Positions 1 to 8,380 are shown, counted from the stretch's first letter. The stretch: DNA of 64,000 nt from Burkholderiaceae bacterium (GCA_913776825.1 CAJYPV010000031.1:124001-188000); one strand, 5' to 3'. Translations and numbers: made by a program. The notes: generated from the letters alone by a model not told the origin.

Positions 1-2
1 AG

Positions 3-395
3 GCGCAGGCCACAGCGATCAAGCCGATTTACCAGGCCGTGAGTGCCGAGGCGGCCCACGCCGCGCTGGACGAGTTTGAAGCCGGCGACTGGGGGCGCAA
101 ATTTCCCACCGTCGTCAGCGCCTGGCGGCGGGCCTGGGACAAGGTCATCCCGTTCTTCGCGTTCCCGCCGCAGGTCAGGCGGGTGATTTACACGACCAAC
201 GCCATCGAGAGCATCAATGCGCGACTGCGCAAGATCATCAAGACCCGGGGACACTTCCCCAGCGACGATGCCGCCACTAAGCTCACCTGGCTCGCGCTGC
301 GCAACATCACCGAAGACTGGGGGCGCGCTGCCCACAACTGGAAATCGGCGATGAACCTGTTCGCGATCCTGTACGAAGATCGATTTACGAGATAG
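3..395 (+). pseudogene. IS256-family (mutator-type) transposase, C-terminal part, cut by window edge
   Basis: The reading frame is open from the first bases of the window, so this is the 3' end of a longer gene; the GTG at 39 is internal. The translation has the conserved C-terminal block of IS256/mutator transposases: YTTNAIESINARLRK, then RGHFPSDDAATKLTWLAL, then the W-rich end with NWKSAMNLFAI. These enzymes are DDE transposases that cut and paste their own element. The part seen (about 130 residues) covers only the last third, so the DDE residues lie outside the window and intactness cannot be judged. It sits at the left edge of a stretch rich in broken elements. Family assignment is secure; functional state is unknown. 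Confidence 0.85.
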
Positions 396-476
396 ACCCG
401 TAAGATCTCGAGGTTCTTCACGAATTCAGTGAAGGCTTAATGAGCCTTACACCCGGAAATTCGGACAGGCCCCGCC
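396..476. other. Probable right end of the IS256-type element
   Basis: Directly after the transposase stop comes a short AT-richer tail ending in a stretch like TTCGGACAGGCCC, the kind of terminal repeat found at ends of IS256-group elements. The partner left end is outside the window, so the inverted repeat and target duplication cannot be confirmed. The exact border is a guess. Confidence 0.3.
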
Positions 477-644
477 GGGCGAGTTCGAAGCTAACTACCA
501 TCGACAACGCGCTGGTCAGGCCGCGACCGTCTGACTTAAACCAGATGGCCTGCGCGATTGCCGAGGCGGATCACCGCCCGCTGAGCTTTCACGTTATGCG
601 TCTTTCAACACTGTGCCAAGTCACCCATTGCAACATCAATAACC

Positions 645-1220
645 ATGAATCTCACTTGCAAGCTCACAGCAACCTTAGCACTTGCCGCGTCACTCGCTGG
701 GTGTTCAACAACAATCGCTCTTAACAAGATACAACCCAGCTCAGCGCAGGTGACTTTGATAGACAAACGGTCAATCGAAGAGCGAATCTACCGTCGCGAT
801 GGCGTACAGAATCCGATCCAGTACTTTGGAGATGAGGACTTTGACTTTCCACCACTTTCCCAGTTCTCTGCGCTTCTCGGCACCAGACTTCCGCCGGGTA
901 GCTTTACGTTCGAAGCTAAGAAATTCCGAGTTATCGATGTCTTTCCGCAGCGATTGGGGGCTGGCACGGCGGCGGCGCTGACTGGTGCTCTTGGATCTAT
1001 GGGGTACAGAGCTTATTTCTTTGGGTCGACGAACCTCACTCAGGACAATATTACATGCCTTGTCAGTGGAAGTCTTCAAGCGAAGGAAGTGGATGCGTCC
1101 GCGAGCGTTCCATACAAGATTTCTCCGCTGTCGGGTCTGATCAAGAACGATGCCTCGTTTAAGGCCGCCGTCAACGCGTGCCTTGTTCGTCTCGCTAACG
1201 AAGTCGCCAAATCGGTCTGA
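645..1220 (+). CDS. Putative lipoprotein of unknown function
   Basis: A 191-residue protein with a clear lipoprotein signal: positively charged start, hydrophobic run LALAASLAGC, and the lipobox cysteine at about residue 20 followed by STT. The mature part has mixed polarity and no transmembrane segment, so it should be anchored by lipid to the inner or outer membrane. I do not recognise the family. Residues 105-130 contain a Gly/Ala-rich hydrophobic patch (AGTAAALTGALGSMGY) that might be a short amphipathic or membrane-touching helix. The gene stands alone between two broken transposases, and its moderate GC suggests it may be acquired DNA. Start chosen for the signal peptide; the upstream overlapping frame at 440 has no such feature. 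Confidence 0.7.
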   Translation: MNLTCKLTATLALAASLAGCSTTIALNKIQPSSAQVTLIDKRSIEERIYRRDGVQNPIQYFGDEDFDFPPLSQFSALLGTRLPPGSFTFEAKKFRVIDVFPQRLGAGTAAALTGALGSMGYRAYFFGSTNLTQDNITCLVSGSLQAKEVDASASVPYKISPLSGLIKNDASFKAAVNACLVRLANEVAKSV

Positions 1221-1244
1221 AGCCTCCTCGATTTCCTGTACGAG

Positions 1245-1632
1245 TCAGAAGTAGAGGTCAGGGAATCGCTTCATACGGTAATCGACCGGCGGAACGCGAC
1301 CCAGCGCTTCATTTGGCCGGTGGTGGTTGTAGCGCTGGAGCCAATCGGCGGTCATGGCCCGCACTTCGGCCAACGAGTCGAAGACATAGCGGTCCAGCAC
1401 CTCGGTGCGGTAGCTCTTGTTGATGCGCTCGGCATAGGCGTTCTGGGTTGGCTGGCCGGGTTGGATGTGACGTAGTTCTATACCGCTTGGCGGCGGCCAA
1501 GTCGCGTAACGCCTGGGCGATGAATTCCGGCCCGTTGTGCAGCCGGATCGACAAGGGCGCACCACGCACCTCGACCAGTTCGTTCAAGGCCGGGATCACG
1601 CGCGCTGCAGGCTTCAGCCGGCCGTCACTTCC
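1245..1632 (-). pseudogene. IS3-family transposase (OrfB integrase core), 5'-truncated and frameshifted
   Basis: Two minus-strand frames together give the C-terminal half of an IS3-group OrfB. From about 1632 to 1505 one frame reads VIPALNELVEVRGAPLSIRL then HNGPEFIAQALRDLAA (the DNGPEF box, here HNGPEF). From about 1495 to 1245 a second frame reads GIELRHIQPGQPTQNAYAER, SYRTEVLD, WLQRYNHHRPNEALG and the end MKRFPDLYF. The frame changes in the stretch about 1485-1500. The N-terminal half with the first catalytic Asp is absent, and the second catalytic Asp position reads His. It cannot encode an active transposase. It marks an old insertion next to the toxin debris. Confidence 0.85.
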
Positions 1633-1656
1633 CTAGAAGTTCGAGCAAAAGCTTGG

Positions 1657-1893
1657 TTAGCTTTGCATCGGAACGAGCGGCAGACTCCAGCCGGTGGAAT
1701 GGAATGGAATGGAAGTCAGTCGCTCAATATAGTAATCAATCCACTTCTCCGAAGCGGCTGCAGGTTCGACATTTTCTCGCACGGCCATATCTGCATAGTA
1801 AATTCGCTCAACTGCATCACGAGAAATTCCTTCACCATTCAAGCTGGCCGCTGCCAAAATCGCCCGGACAAATGCAACGTCATCAGTACTCAT
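1657..1893 (-). CDS. Small acidic protein, possible orphan immunity protein
   Basis: A 78-residue protein starting MSTDDVAFVRAILAAASL with an amphipathic, acidic N-terminal half (RDAVERIYYADMAVRENVEP) typical of a folded helical protein. Its ATG follows directly on the TAA of the gene at 1894-2274, so the two are translated from one message. I do not recognise the family. The last 15 residues are less protein-like and may be altered, since the transposase remnant lies just downstream. Position at the end of a row of minus-strand immunity-like genes suggests an orphan immunity or accessory protein, which is inference from context only. Confidence 0.5.
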   Translation of the reverse strand: MSTDDVAFVRAILAAASLNGEGISRDAVERIYYADMAVRENVEPAAASEKWIDYYIERLTSIPFHSTGWSLPLVPMQS

Positions 1894-2274
1894 TTAATTG
1901 CCCCATCCGCCGAAAATCCAGTCGTGCGAAAATGTTGAGGTGGTGCCGATGAACTTTCTATAGCCACCTGCACCCCACTCAGGGAAGCGGTTTCTGGCGT
2001 ATTCCCATCCTAAGGTCGCCTCGCCTTGCAGAACGAGCTGGCACTGCGCTTTTCTCACTGCAGGCAAGAGTTTGTCATTCAAATCGATGACGAAAATATC
2101 GATCAAAGCAGCGTCGGGTCCATCGGCGATGGCCCTATTTGCCTGGAATACAAGGGCTTCTTGCACCGAGCCATCCTGAATCACGAGAACAAGCAGCAGC
2201 TTTGGGGCTGGCATTTTGCCCAGCACGAGATGCTGGAGAAGCTGCGCCTCCACCACAGAAAAGCCATCACGCAA
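1894..2274 (-). CDS. Hypothetical protein, possibly 5'-damaged; toxin-locus partner
   Basis: The frame (126 residues) opens with TTG and gives a plausible globular protein with alternating hydrophobic strands: LLLVLVIQDG, VFQANRAIADGPDAALIDIF, VIDLNDKLLP. Its end reads EWGAGGYRKFIGTTSTFSHD. Upstream another frame (about 2399-2270) also looks protein-like (SADKVIIGKPARPTTGEPVA), so the true gene may start near 2399 and carry a frameshift around 2270. Stop and next start are adjacent (TAA then ATG). No family is recognised. Given the surroundings an immunity or toxin-associated function is possible but not shown. Confidence 0.5.
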   Translation of the reverse strand: MRDGFSVVEAQLLQHLVLGKMPAPKLLLVLVIQDGSVQEALVFQANRAIADGPDAALIDIFVIDLNDKLLPAVRKAQCQLVLQGEATLGWEYARNRFPEWGAGGYRKFIGTTSTFSHDWIFGGWGN

Positions 2275-2408
2275 ACCTCGCTCGAGACGGCAACAGGTTC
2301 ACCAGTCGTTGGACGAGCAGGTTTCCCGATGATTACTTTATCTGCCGACCCGAGTCGCGCGGGACAAACCCCTTCGAAGCCGTTGCATTGGCTTGGCAAT
2401 TCATCTAG

Positions 2409-2885
2409 TCACCCAACTTCAGCCTCCAAGGCTAGTCGCCCTAAGGTGGTAATCTGACCATCAGCCATTCGGAACTCACCCACAGTAATCTCAGCATCAG
2501 CTTTAGCACGCCCGGTACTGCAACATGCGCATGAGTACATTGGCACCGGCGCCTTATAGGCCTTTTTGAAGTCTCGGAAGCTTGTGCCCGCAGCGGGCGT
2601 GCTGTCTCGTTCAACCTCAAGTAGTCGGATCAGTTTGAGGTCGCTCCGCCCAAGCTGTGCAGAAAGTCGGCGCTCAGCTGCCTCGACACCTTCGGCAGCA
2701 GACCACTTTTCCGGGTCAAGCTCGAATAGAACAACTTCATTTCGCTCGCAACTGCTCGCGCAGCGCAAGCCCTCAGTGTCAGCGTCACTTTCTCCTGCAA
2801 AGACAAAGTGCGGGAACTTGGCACCACACTGCTTGCAGCGAAGAATGGACACGAACCCCTCGATAGTGCGCAGCACATCTTTCAT
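2409..2885 (-). CDS. Hypothetical protein with two cysteine pairs, possible immunity protein
   Basis: A 158-residue protein read from the ATG at 2885, which has a good ribosome site (AAGGGG about 8 bases upstream); the longer frame from 2984 lacks this and starts with unlikely sequence. It begins MKDVLRTIEGFVSILRCKQC and contains CKQC near residues 16-19, a CASSCE stretch, and a later CACC near residue 125, so it may bind zinc. The middle (FELDPEKWSAAEGVEAAE) is acidic and helical. It lies about 120 bases downstream of the toxin fragment ending at 3006, in the normal order for a toxin-immunity pair. Function is unknown; an immunity role is inferred from position. Confidence 0.6.
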   Translation of the reverse strand: MKDVLRTIEGFVSILRCKQCGAKFPHFVFAGESDADTEGLRCASSCERNEVVLFELDPEKWSAAEGVEAAERRLSAQLGRSDLKLIRLLEVERDSTPAAGTSFRDFKKAYKAPVPMYSCACCSTGRAKADAEITVGEFRMADGQITTLGRLALEAEVG

Positions 2886-3005
2886 CGCTTCAACCCCTTC
2901 GTTCCAAACAAGATTAGGTTCACGCTGCCATCTGCCTGAGCTGACGGCGCAATGATGCCTTTGAAGCCGTTCTGTTGCGCTCATGAGCCCACGGGTTGGG
3001 TAACT

Positions 3006-4231
3006 TCATAGCGTCATGCCTGACTGCCTCATGTCCGCGGCAGCTCGCCAGTAGAGCCCTCCCTGGCCCGGGTTGGTGTAGCGGTGGCTCGCTGCGATGT
3101 TTCCTGGATGAATTTTCAGCGGGTCGTGCGCCGCTCCGACCGCTCGATACAGCGTCTCCTCAAACGCAACGGCATCTGGCAGGCCGGCTTCTATGCGACC
3201 GAGTGGCATAGCAGCCGTGCCCACGGCAAACAGCGTCGAGTCCATCGCTCGACCATCACCATAGACGACCTTGTTGAAGCTGCTTCTAAACCCGTCCACA
3301 CTGCTTGCCAACGTATTCGCAGTGGTGCCCAACGGGTCGTCCCACAGCCGTCCCGTTTAGGACGTAGTGCTATCGACAAGAGGTCCCAGGGCAGACGGAA
3401 TCCCAGTGATCTGCTCGCCGCGGCGTCCTGTGCGAACGTCGGAGCTGGCTTCTGCCGAGAGCCACTTGCGAAGCTCTCGCTGATGGCAGTGCCAATCCCC
3501 TGCCCCAACCCCGAAATGAACGCTTGCGAGAGCCGCGCCCGCGTCTCCGCCGAGCTGTACCCCATCACTTGGCTTCTCGCCCAGGACCCGGCGACTGCCG
3601 CGCCTGTGGAGGCTGCAATCTTCACGGCATTGGCATCGAGGCCCTGCATCACCCGGCCAACGGCCTCGCCAGCGTAGTAGCCGGCGCCGCCTGCCACCGT
3701 CGACGCGCCGACCTCGCGCCAGCTCCATTTGCCTTGGATGGCTTGGCTCACCGCAGAACCCATGCCTGCGCGCACGATCGCGGTGGTAGCCCCTTTCGCA
3801 CGCAGCGCCGGGGCAATGGCGGAGTCAGCCATGAAGCCGCCCTCAGCGACTGCAGAGGTAATGGCTGATCCAACCCCTGCGGTAATGCCCGCAGCCAACG
3901 CCGATTGCCCCACGGCCTTCCAGCTGAACTTGTCCACATTGCCGGTGGCCATTCCTACAAGCTGACTCGCAACTGATCCGGCCGCTGCTCCTGCCGCAGC
4001 CGCAGCAATGCCAGTCAGCCCTAATTCGCCAGTCATTGCGGACAGGCCGGCAGCCATGGTTTGCGTGAATCCAGTAGCCACGCCGGAGAGCGCCCCTGCG
4101 GTGTAGACCGACACCACCACTGCGACGGCCACCATCAGAAGCGTGCCGACCACACCGCATCCGCCATTCTTTGGCGGCGGCGGAGGCACCGTCGGATCGA
4201 CGTTGCCGATCACCTCGCCCGCACCTCGCAT
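3006..4231 (-). pseudogene. C-terminal fragment of a large polymorphic-toxin exoprotein, frameshifted
   Basis: The frame from 4231 gives a proline stretch (PTVPPPPPKNGG), one hydrophobic segment (VGTLLMVAVAVVVSVYTAGA) and a long Gly/Ala-rich pre-toxin region (MGSAVSQAIQGKWSWREVG, AFISGLGQGIG) like that found before the variable tip of contact-dependent toxins. Near 3340-3362 the frame is lost: the downstream part is read in another frame from about 3355 to 3006 (GTTANTLASSVDGFRSSFNK, LYRAVGAAHDPLKIHPGN, HRYTNPGQGGLYWRA). This tip has a weak resemblance to RES-type toxins (YRA, HRYTNPGQGGLY), but it ends early. There is no start of a complete exoprotein upstream. It is a displaced, decayed toxin tip; the next gene downstream (2409-2885) may be its immunity gene. 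Confidence 0.7.
3494..3840 (-). repeat. Pre-toxin repeat, copy A
   Basis: About 347 bases nearly identical to 7918-8268 in the same orientation. It encodes the stretch from FMADSAIAPALRAKG to SQAFISGLGQGIG. Copy A lacks one codon (TTAIVRAG against TTAAIVGAG in copy B). Identity stops abruptly at both ends, where the neighbouring sequences are unrelated. A third, shorter inverted match lies at 5789-5884. Confidence 0.85.
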
Positions 4232-4361
4232 CCGGGATGCGACGTGTAGCGACGACGCATCTGCGGATCCGTCCGCAGCCCCAGCACGCTCGCAGCAGAC
4301 GCTGCGCGCCGGGGTGCGGGCGGTCGAACATGTGCTCTTCGGTGGCTAGGGCCGCACGCAC

Positions 4362-4929
4362 CTTCTACAGGCTGGACGCCCTTCGTAACCGATCATGGGC
4401 GCCGCTGCCTGCCCCCACACCGCCTGTCGTCGGCGTTCCGCGGGAAGCCACCCCGGTCGGCGGGCAGCGTTCTCCGTGACCGTTGCACGCTTCGAGCGGA
4501 CGCTCGCCACCAACCAGGGTGGCTTCCTGCGCTTCGCTTCGGCAGCGGCGGACCTCACGCCTGCGGCTGCGGTCCCGTCACCCTCGTGCGCGTGGGCGCG
4601 CACCAGCCCTTGGCCAGGGCTTCGATGATGCCGGCTGCCCCGGGCGCTGCGTCGGCCCGCTGGGGCGGGCGCTCCTTCGCGTCAGCACCGGCGCCGGCCG
4701 GTGCTGCCCGCTGTCCTCACGGCAGCGGCTCCAACCCATCCCCCCCGGCCCTTCCCAGGGAAGGGGAGCGAGTCGCCCTCTGCCGTCAGCGGTGCCCGCC
4801 AGGAGAACCCGGCAGGCACCGCACACGGCGAGCGTCGGTCGGCGTGATGCCGCTTCAAGGCCGAGCCCTCAAGGCCGAGCCCTCACGGGCGGCCTACGGC
4901 CAGCCTTGACCCGGCTGCACGCCGCAGGC
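4362..4929. other. Gene-free GC-rich stretch with decayed coding remnants
   Basis: About 570 bases with no frame that has a convincing start, ribosome site and protein-like translation; the open frames here are Arg/Pro/Ala-rich on both strands, as expected of GC-rich non-coding DNA. The right end carries the intergenic repeat at 4813-4915. It separates two toxin remnants and probably represents decayed coding DNA. Confidence 0.5.
4813..4915. repeat. Intergenic repeat, copy 1
   Basis: Shares with 6178-6270 the block GCACCGCACACGGCGAGCGT followed by CGGT and then, after a variable gap, CAAGGC(C)(A/G)AGCCCTCACGG and GCGGCC. In this copy the unit CAAGGCCGAGCCCT is duplicated in tandem. Both copies lie beside toxin/immunity remnants. 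It may be a mobile or recombination-prone spacer of this locus. Confidence 0.6.
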
Positions 4930-5151
4930 TCAGCGGCGCCAGCGCTGCAGCGCGATGGCCAGTTCGAGGTGCCGCAGCTCGTGCTCGCCCAGGCGGCACG
5001 CCGCGGCATGGATGGCCGCGGTCAGTTCGGCCAGCGTGCGCGCCGGCTCGCTGCTCAGCTCAGGCGATGGCGCGCCGTCGTCGGTCAGCAGGCGCACTGA
5101 CGAGGCGTCGGTGATGTAGAGGTACCAGGTGGGCGAGGGTTGCAGGTGCAT
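4930..5151 (-). CDS. Small hypothetical protein (73 aa)
   Basis: Translation reads as a plausible small protein: MHLQPSPTWYLYITDASSVR, an acidic Ser/Pro linker, then an amphipathic helical end (ELTAAIHAAACRLGEHELRH). The ribosome site upstream of the ATG is weak. No family is recognised. It follows the immunity gene at 5250 by about 100 bases on the same strand and could be a further locus remnant. It might also be chance coding, since the region is GC-rich. Confidence 0.4.
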   Translation of the reverse strand: MHLQPSPTWYLYITDASSVRLLTDDGAPSPELSSEPARTLAELTAAIHAAACRLGEHELRHLELAIALQRWRR

Positions 5152-5249
5152 GGCAGGGAACGAACGAGTCGTTCCCTTGTAGCGACCACACCTCCAGTCG
5201 TCGGTCTTGTCATGCGCCGCAAGCCCTGGCAGGCGTTCTTGGCTTTTGG

Positions 5250-5660
5250 CTATGCAATCGCCTTGCGAAGTGCAACGACTGCCGGAGCCTGTGCCCTCGA
5301 AGGGTCAGCCGCCACATAGGCATCAATGGCAGGGATGAGGTACTTCATGAACTCTTCGCGGCTCATGAAGTACTCGGGCTGCTGAAGCCGGTATGCATCC
5401 TCGTCCACACTCGCCTTGAAGCGTGCACCTGCTGGCCAGTCAGGGTATGCCACATGGTTGCCTTCGTCGGCAACGTCGCGCCGTTCCAGCATCCACCCAG
5501 GCTCACCCTCGATTCCGCCGAACGGGCTTCCATCGACGACCAGCTCCGCCAGTTCCTGCAAGCGGTTGTCCATCAACACAACGTTCAATGCGAACTTGAC
5601 CGCCGCGTCTTCGTCGCGGTGTGGAGCGAAGCCGCCGAAGGCTGCTTTGAAGTAGTCCAT
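5250..5660 (-). CDS. Probable immunity protein paired with the toxin tail at 5668
   Basis: A 136-residue protein read from the ATG at 5660 (MDYFKAAFGGFAPHRDEDAA). The ORF can be extended upstream to 5717, but that extension overlaps the toxin tail and is not protein-like. It is acidic and soluble, with no signal peptide, as usual for cytoplasmic immunity proteins: LQELAELVVDGSPFGGIEGE, then PEYFMSREEFMKYLIPAIDA. The stop codon of the toxin tail (5668-5670) lies 7 bases before this start, the standard toxin-immunity arrangement. I cannot name the family. It may still protect against the cognate toxin delivered by sister cells although the local toxin is only a stub. Confidence 0.65.
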   Translation of the reverse strand: MDYFKAAFGGFAPHRDEDAAVKFALNVVLMDNRLQELAELVVDGSPFGGIEGEPGWMLERRDVADEGNHVAYPDWPAGARFKASVDEDAYRLQQPEYFMSREEFMKYLIPAIDAYVAADPSRAQAPAVVALRKAIA

Positions 5661-5667
5661 GAGCGTC

Positions 5668-5787
5668 TTACTTGATGGGGTGAACGTTTCCAACGTACGG
5701 GTTGCCGTATTGGTCAACGTTGATGTACGTGCGGAAGTTCACCCCGCCGTGGGTTACATCGAAGGAAGTGGTTGTCGGGTTCGCCAA
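5668..5787 (-). pseudogene. C-terminal stub of a second toxin
   Basis: The minus frame ending in TAA at 5668 gives about 39 residues with protein-like sequence: DYLANPTTTSFDVTHGGVNF, then INVDQYGNPYVGNVHPIK and stop. Immediately upstream (about 5788) the DNA switches to pre-toxin sequence in the opposite orientation, so this stub has lost its body. Its position just before the immunity gene identifies it as a toxin tip. The toxin class cannot be told from so short a piece. Confidence 0.6.
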
Positions 5788-6178
5788 GTAGTCCTGGGCG
5801 AGCAGCCAAGTGATGGGGTACAGCTCGGCGGAGACGCGGGCGCGTCTATCGCAGGCGTTTATTTCGGGGCTGGGGCAGGGGATTGGCAATGCGTTGGGCA
5901 GCAGCTTGGCGGAGTCGATGCAGCCCGAGCCTGTTGCCGGCTCGGGTCTGAAACTCAAGCCCGGTACTGCCGAGAACTGGGGGTCGCAATACAGCTTCGA
6001 TGACACGTCGGTGCCGGCTGACTACAGCTTGGCCGGCGGCGGGTCTGTGCGACTTGGGGCGAGCGGCGTGGACTCGCAGCCGGCGGCCAGCGGCGACTCT
6101 CCGGCTCGGCAGGAGCAACTCGCCCGCATCATGCGGCTGGCCAATGAGCCTGAAGCGCTTGGCTCCAGGCCTTCAACG
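5788..6178 (+). pseudogene. Inverted fragment of the pre-toxin exoprotein (plus strand)
   Basis: Plus-strand frame without a proper start reads SWASSQVMGYSSAETRARLS, AFISGLGQGIGNALGSSL, then a variable part (GLKLKPGTAENWGSQYSFDD, DSPARQEQLARIMRLANEPE) before running into the intergenic repeat. The first 32 residues equal those in the minus-strand copies at about 3494-3600 and 7918-8015. This is therefore the same exoprotein family lying in inverted orientation, joined back to back with the toxin stub at 5787. There is no start codon with a ribosome site and no toxin tip in this piece. Confidence 0.7.
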
Positions 6179-6270
6179 GCCAGGCACCGCACACGGCGAG
6201 CGTCGGTAGGCGCGCCACCGCGTCAAGGCCAAGCCCTCACGGGCGGCCGTTGGCCGGCCTGGACTCGGAT
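6178..6270. repeat. Intergenic repeat, copy 2
   Basis: Second copy of the block described at 4813-4915, lacking the tandem duplication and diverged at about one base in eight after the first 30 bases. It begins exactly where the inverted exoprotein fragment stops and ends just before the immunity gene at 6289. Confidence 0.6.
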
Positions 6271-6288
6271 GCTTGCCTTGAGCCCCAA

Positions 6289-6693
6289 TCAAGCCAAGTT
6301 CTCGAACATCGCCGAGATGTCCCGCCACCCAATCGCCTCTGGCAGCGGCTCACCCTTGAGGAAGGCGAGGAACGCCGCTTCGACCATCGGCGCGGTCAGC
6401 CACTCATCGGCTTGCAACTTCACCTCGCCACCGCTGAAGGTCAGGATGGTTCCATCCGGGAACACCTTGCTAGGACTATCAAGGTGCGCGCGGAAGTGGC
6501 GCCGGTTGACCGCGTCGCGCCACTCCAGCATGCACGTCACTCCACCGCCGGCCACCTGCAGGTAGCTGCCCTGCGCATCCGTCAGCGACGCAAATGAAGA
6601 CGGCCCGTAGCTGCGCAGCTTGGGAATGACTGCTCGCACATCGGCGGCCGTCGCATTCTCAACTGGAGCCTTTTTCTCAACTTCTAAGAGCAT
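6289..6693 (-). CDS. Probable immunity protein for the nuclease-like toxin at 6695
   Basis: A 134-residue soluble protein starting MLLEVEKKAPVENATAADVR, with the middle SSFASLTDAQGSYLQVAGGG and an acidic C-terminal part (ADEWLTAPMVEAAFLAFLKG). There is no signal peptide or membrane segment. The restored toxin frame stops at 6695-6697 and this gene starts at 6693, one base later, so the pair is translationally coupled. The family is not recognised. The reading frame is intact although the toxin is broken, which fits selection to keep immunity. Confidence 0.7.
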   Translation of the reverse strand: MLLEVEKKAPVENATAADVRAVIPKLRSYGPSSFASLTDAQGSYLQVAGGGVTCMLEWRDAVNRRHFRAHLDSPSKVFPDGTILTFSGGEVKLQADEWLTAPMVEAAFLAFLKGEPLPEAIGWRDISAMFENLA

Positions 6694-6694
6694 T

Positions 6695-8380
6695 TCAGCC
6701 TCCCGGCGGCAGGTAAATAGTCATCGAATCCTTAACGGTCTCGCCGGATATCCGGCCTCTTCCCGTCGCCCCGAACTCATTGATGAACCTGTCCGAGAAG
6801 TCTTGGTACGAGTCGGGTTTCGCGCCGCCGCTCTTGATTTCGATACCGAATATGAACCATCCGGGTTACGCGTGCCGATGTCGTATTTTCTCACCCCCAG
6901 CGGGCCAACTACTTCCAACTCGGTTCCGACAACATCAACGCCATTCGAGCGCAGGAAATCCGCGTAGTTGGAGGCATTGACCGTTCCCGGTGCGGGCTGG
7001 CCACCAACGCTCGCAAACTTGCCATCCGGAGTTCTGAGGCTGCCGTCCGGATACGCCCGGACATTTGGTGCAAGGTTCGTCCCAGGGGCGGCGAAGTCGT
7101 CAACTCTGGTTCCTACATTGCCAAGCACCCTAGCTTCCGGCGCCGCATTGTCCAGCAATCCGGCGACCTTCGCCGTCGCGGCACCAGCCAAAACCACGCT
7201 CGGAGCCGCAGCGGAGGTCGCCAACCCCAATGTCGTCTCGACACCAATGACGGAGGCTTCAGAGAACCCGGCGATGTTGGCAAGGATCGCGCCTTTTAGC
7301 CCTCCGCCGAACAGGCCCCCAAATGCGGCGATCTCCGCCTGTACGGCCACGGCGCCGCGCACTACCGCGCCGGCACCAACACCGCCAAGCCCCCCCGCGA
7401 ATCCCAGCTTCAGGAAGTCTGCGGCGGCATCATCCATTCCGCCAAAAGGATTGCCAGGGAGCCTCTTGGCTTCATCTAGTGTCGGCTGCCTGAAGGCCTT
7501 GGGAATTACCCGCACACTATCCGCTGAGCCGTAGTCCCAAAAAGCTTCGCCGGTGATCTGGTCGAAGGAATACGTGATCGGCGAGCCATCGGACTTCTTT
7601 AGGCCGATGGGTGTGAAGGCAGACAACTTGGAGTCGATTCGACTGCCTGCGGAAGAGAATTTACCGACCTCACCGAGGGCGTCTGAAACCTGGACGGAGC
7701 CAGCACTACGAATCGCACCGTCGCCGTCGATGTAACGACCGTCGGAGAGTCGAATGGGAGCCAGCTCAAGTGGGCCGTCATTTGAATCGCCCAGTGGCAC
7801 AGCGTCATTGGCGACACCGAGCCCATTGCCAGTGCCGCTGAGCCTAGTGCCCGAAAGCCAACGGCGTTCACTCGCTGCGCCGGGCTGATTCGTCGGGCTC
7901 CCTCCAAGGGCATCCCCAATCCCCTGCCCCAACCCCGAAATAAACGCCTGCGAGAGCCGCGCCCGCGTCTCCGCCGAGCTATACCCCATCACTTGGCTGC
8001 TCGCCCAGGACCCGGCGACTGCCGCGCCTGTGGAGGCTGCAATCTTCACGGCATTGGCATCGAGGCCCTGCATCACCCGGCCAACGGCCTTCCCAGCGTA
8101 GTAGCCTGCGCCGCCTGCCACCGTCGAGGCGCCGACCTCGCGCCAGCTCCATTTGCCTTGGATGGCTTGGCTCACCGCAGAACCCATGCCTGCGCCCACG
8201 ATCGCGGCGGTGGTAGCCCCTTTCGCACGCAGCGCCGGGGCAATGGCGGAGTCAGCCATGAAGCCGCCCCAGCGCGCCCGCTCTCCCGAGCGCCGCATCT
8301 CCGAACGATCCCCGCGTGCCCAGGGCGGCCATCGACCCCAGACTCAGACCAAGACCATTGCCCGCAACAATTGCCACCAT
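6695..8380 (-). pseudogene. Collapsed polymorphic-toxin exoprotein with PD-(D/E)XK-like nuclease tip
   Basis: A start ATG at 8380, preceded by GGGGGAG, opens a frame reading MVAIVAGNGLGLSLGSMAAL, then GTRGSFGDAALGRAG. This is an N-terminus of the type seen on very large secreted proteins of Burkholderiales (recalled, not searched). About 37 residues in, near 8268, the DNA joins pre-toxin repeat B in another frame, so thousands of bases of passenger are missing. The pre-toxin frame runs to about 6848 through linker sequence (GLGGVGAGAVVRGAVAVQAE, AYPDGSLRTPDGKFASVGGQ). There a missing T shifts the frame. If restored, the tip reads ELEVVGPLGVRKYDIGTR then GSYFGIEIKSGGAKPDSYQD and ends SMTIYLPPGG at 6695. 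The D...(E-I-K) spacing is that of PD-(D/E)XK nucleases. Product is inactive as it stands unless the shifts are sequencing errors. Confidence 0.75.
7918..8268 (-). repeat. Pre-toxin repeat, copy B
   Basis: About 351 bases matching copy A at 3494-3840 with few differences. The upstream border at about 8268 is also where the orphan exoprotein N-terminus is joined on, so this border is a recombination junction. Confidence 0.85.

Noticed and set aside
440..724. Plus-strand 94-residue frame before the lipoprotein
   Set aside because: No protein-like features; overlaps the lipoprotein signal peptide in another frame.
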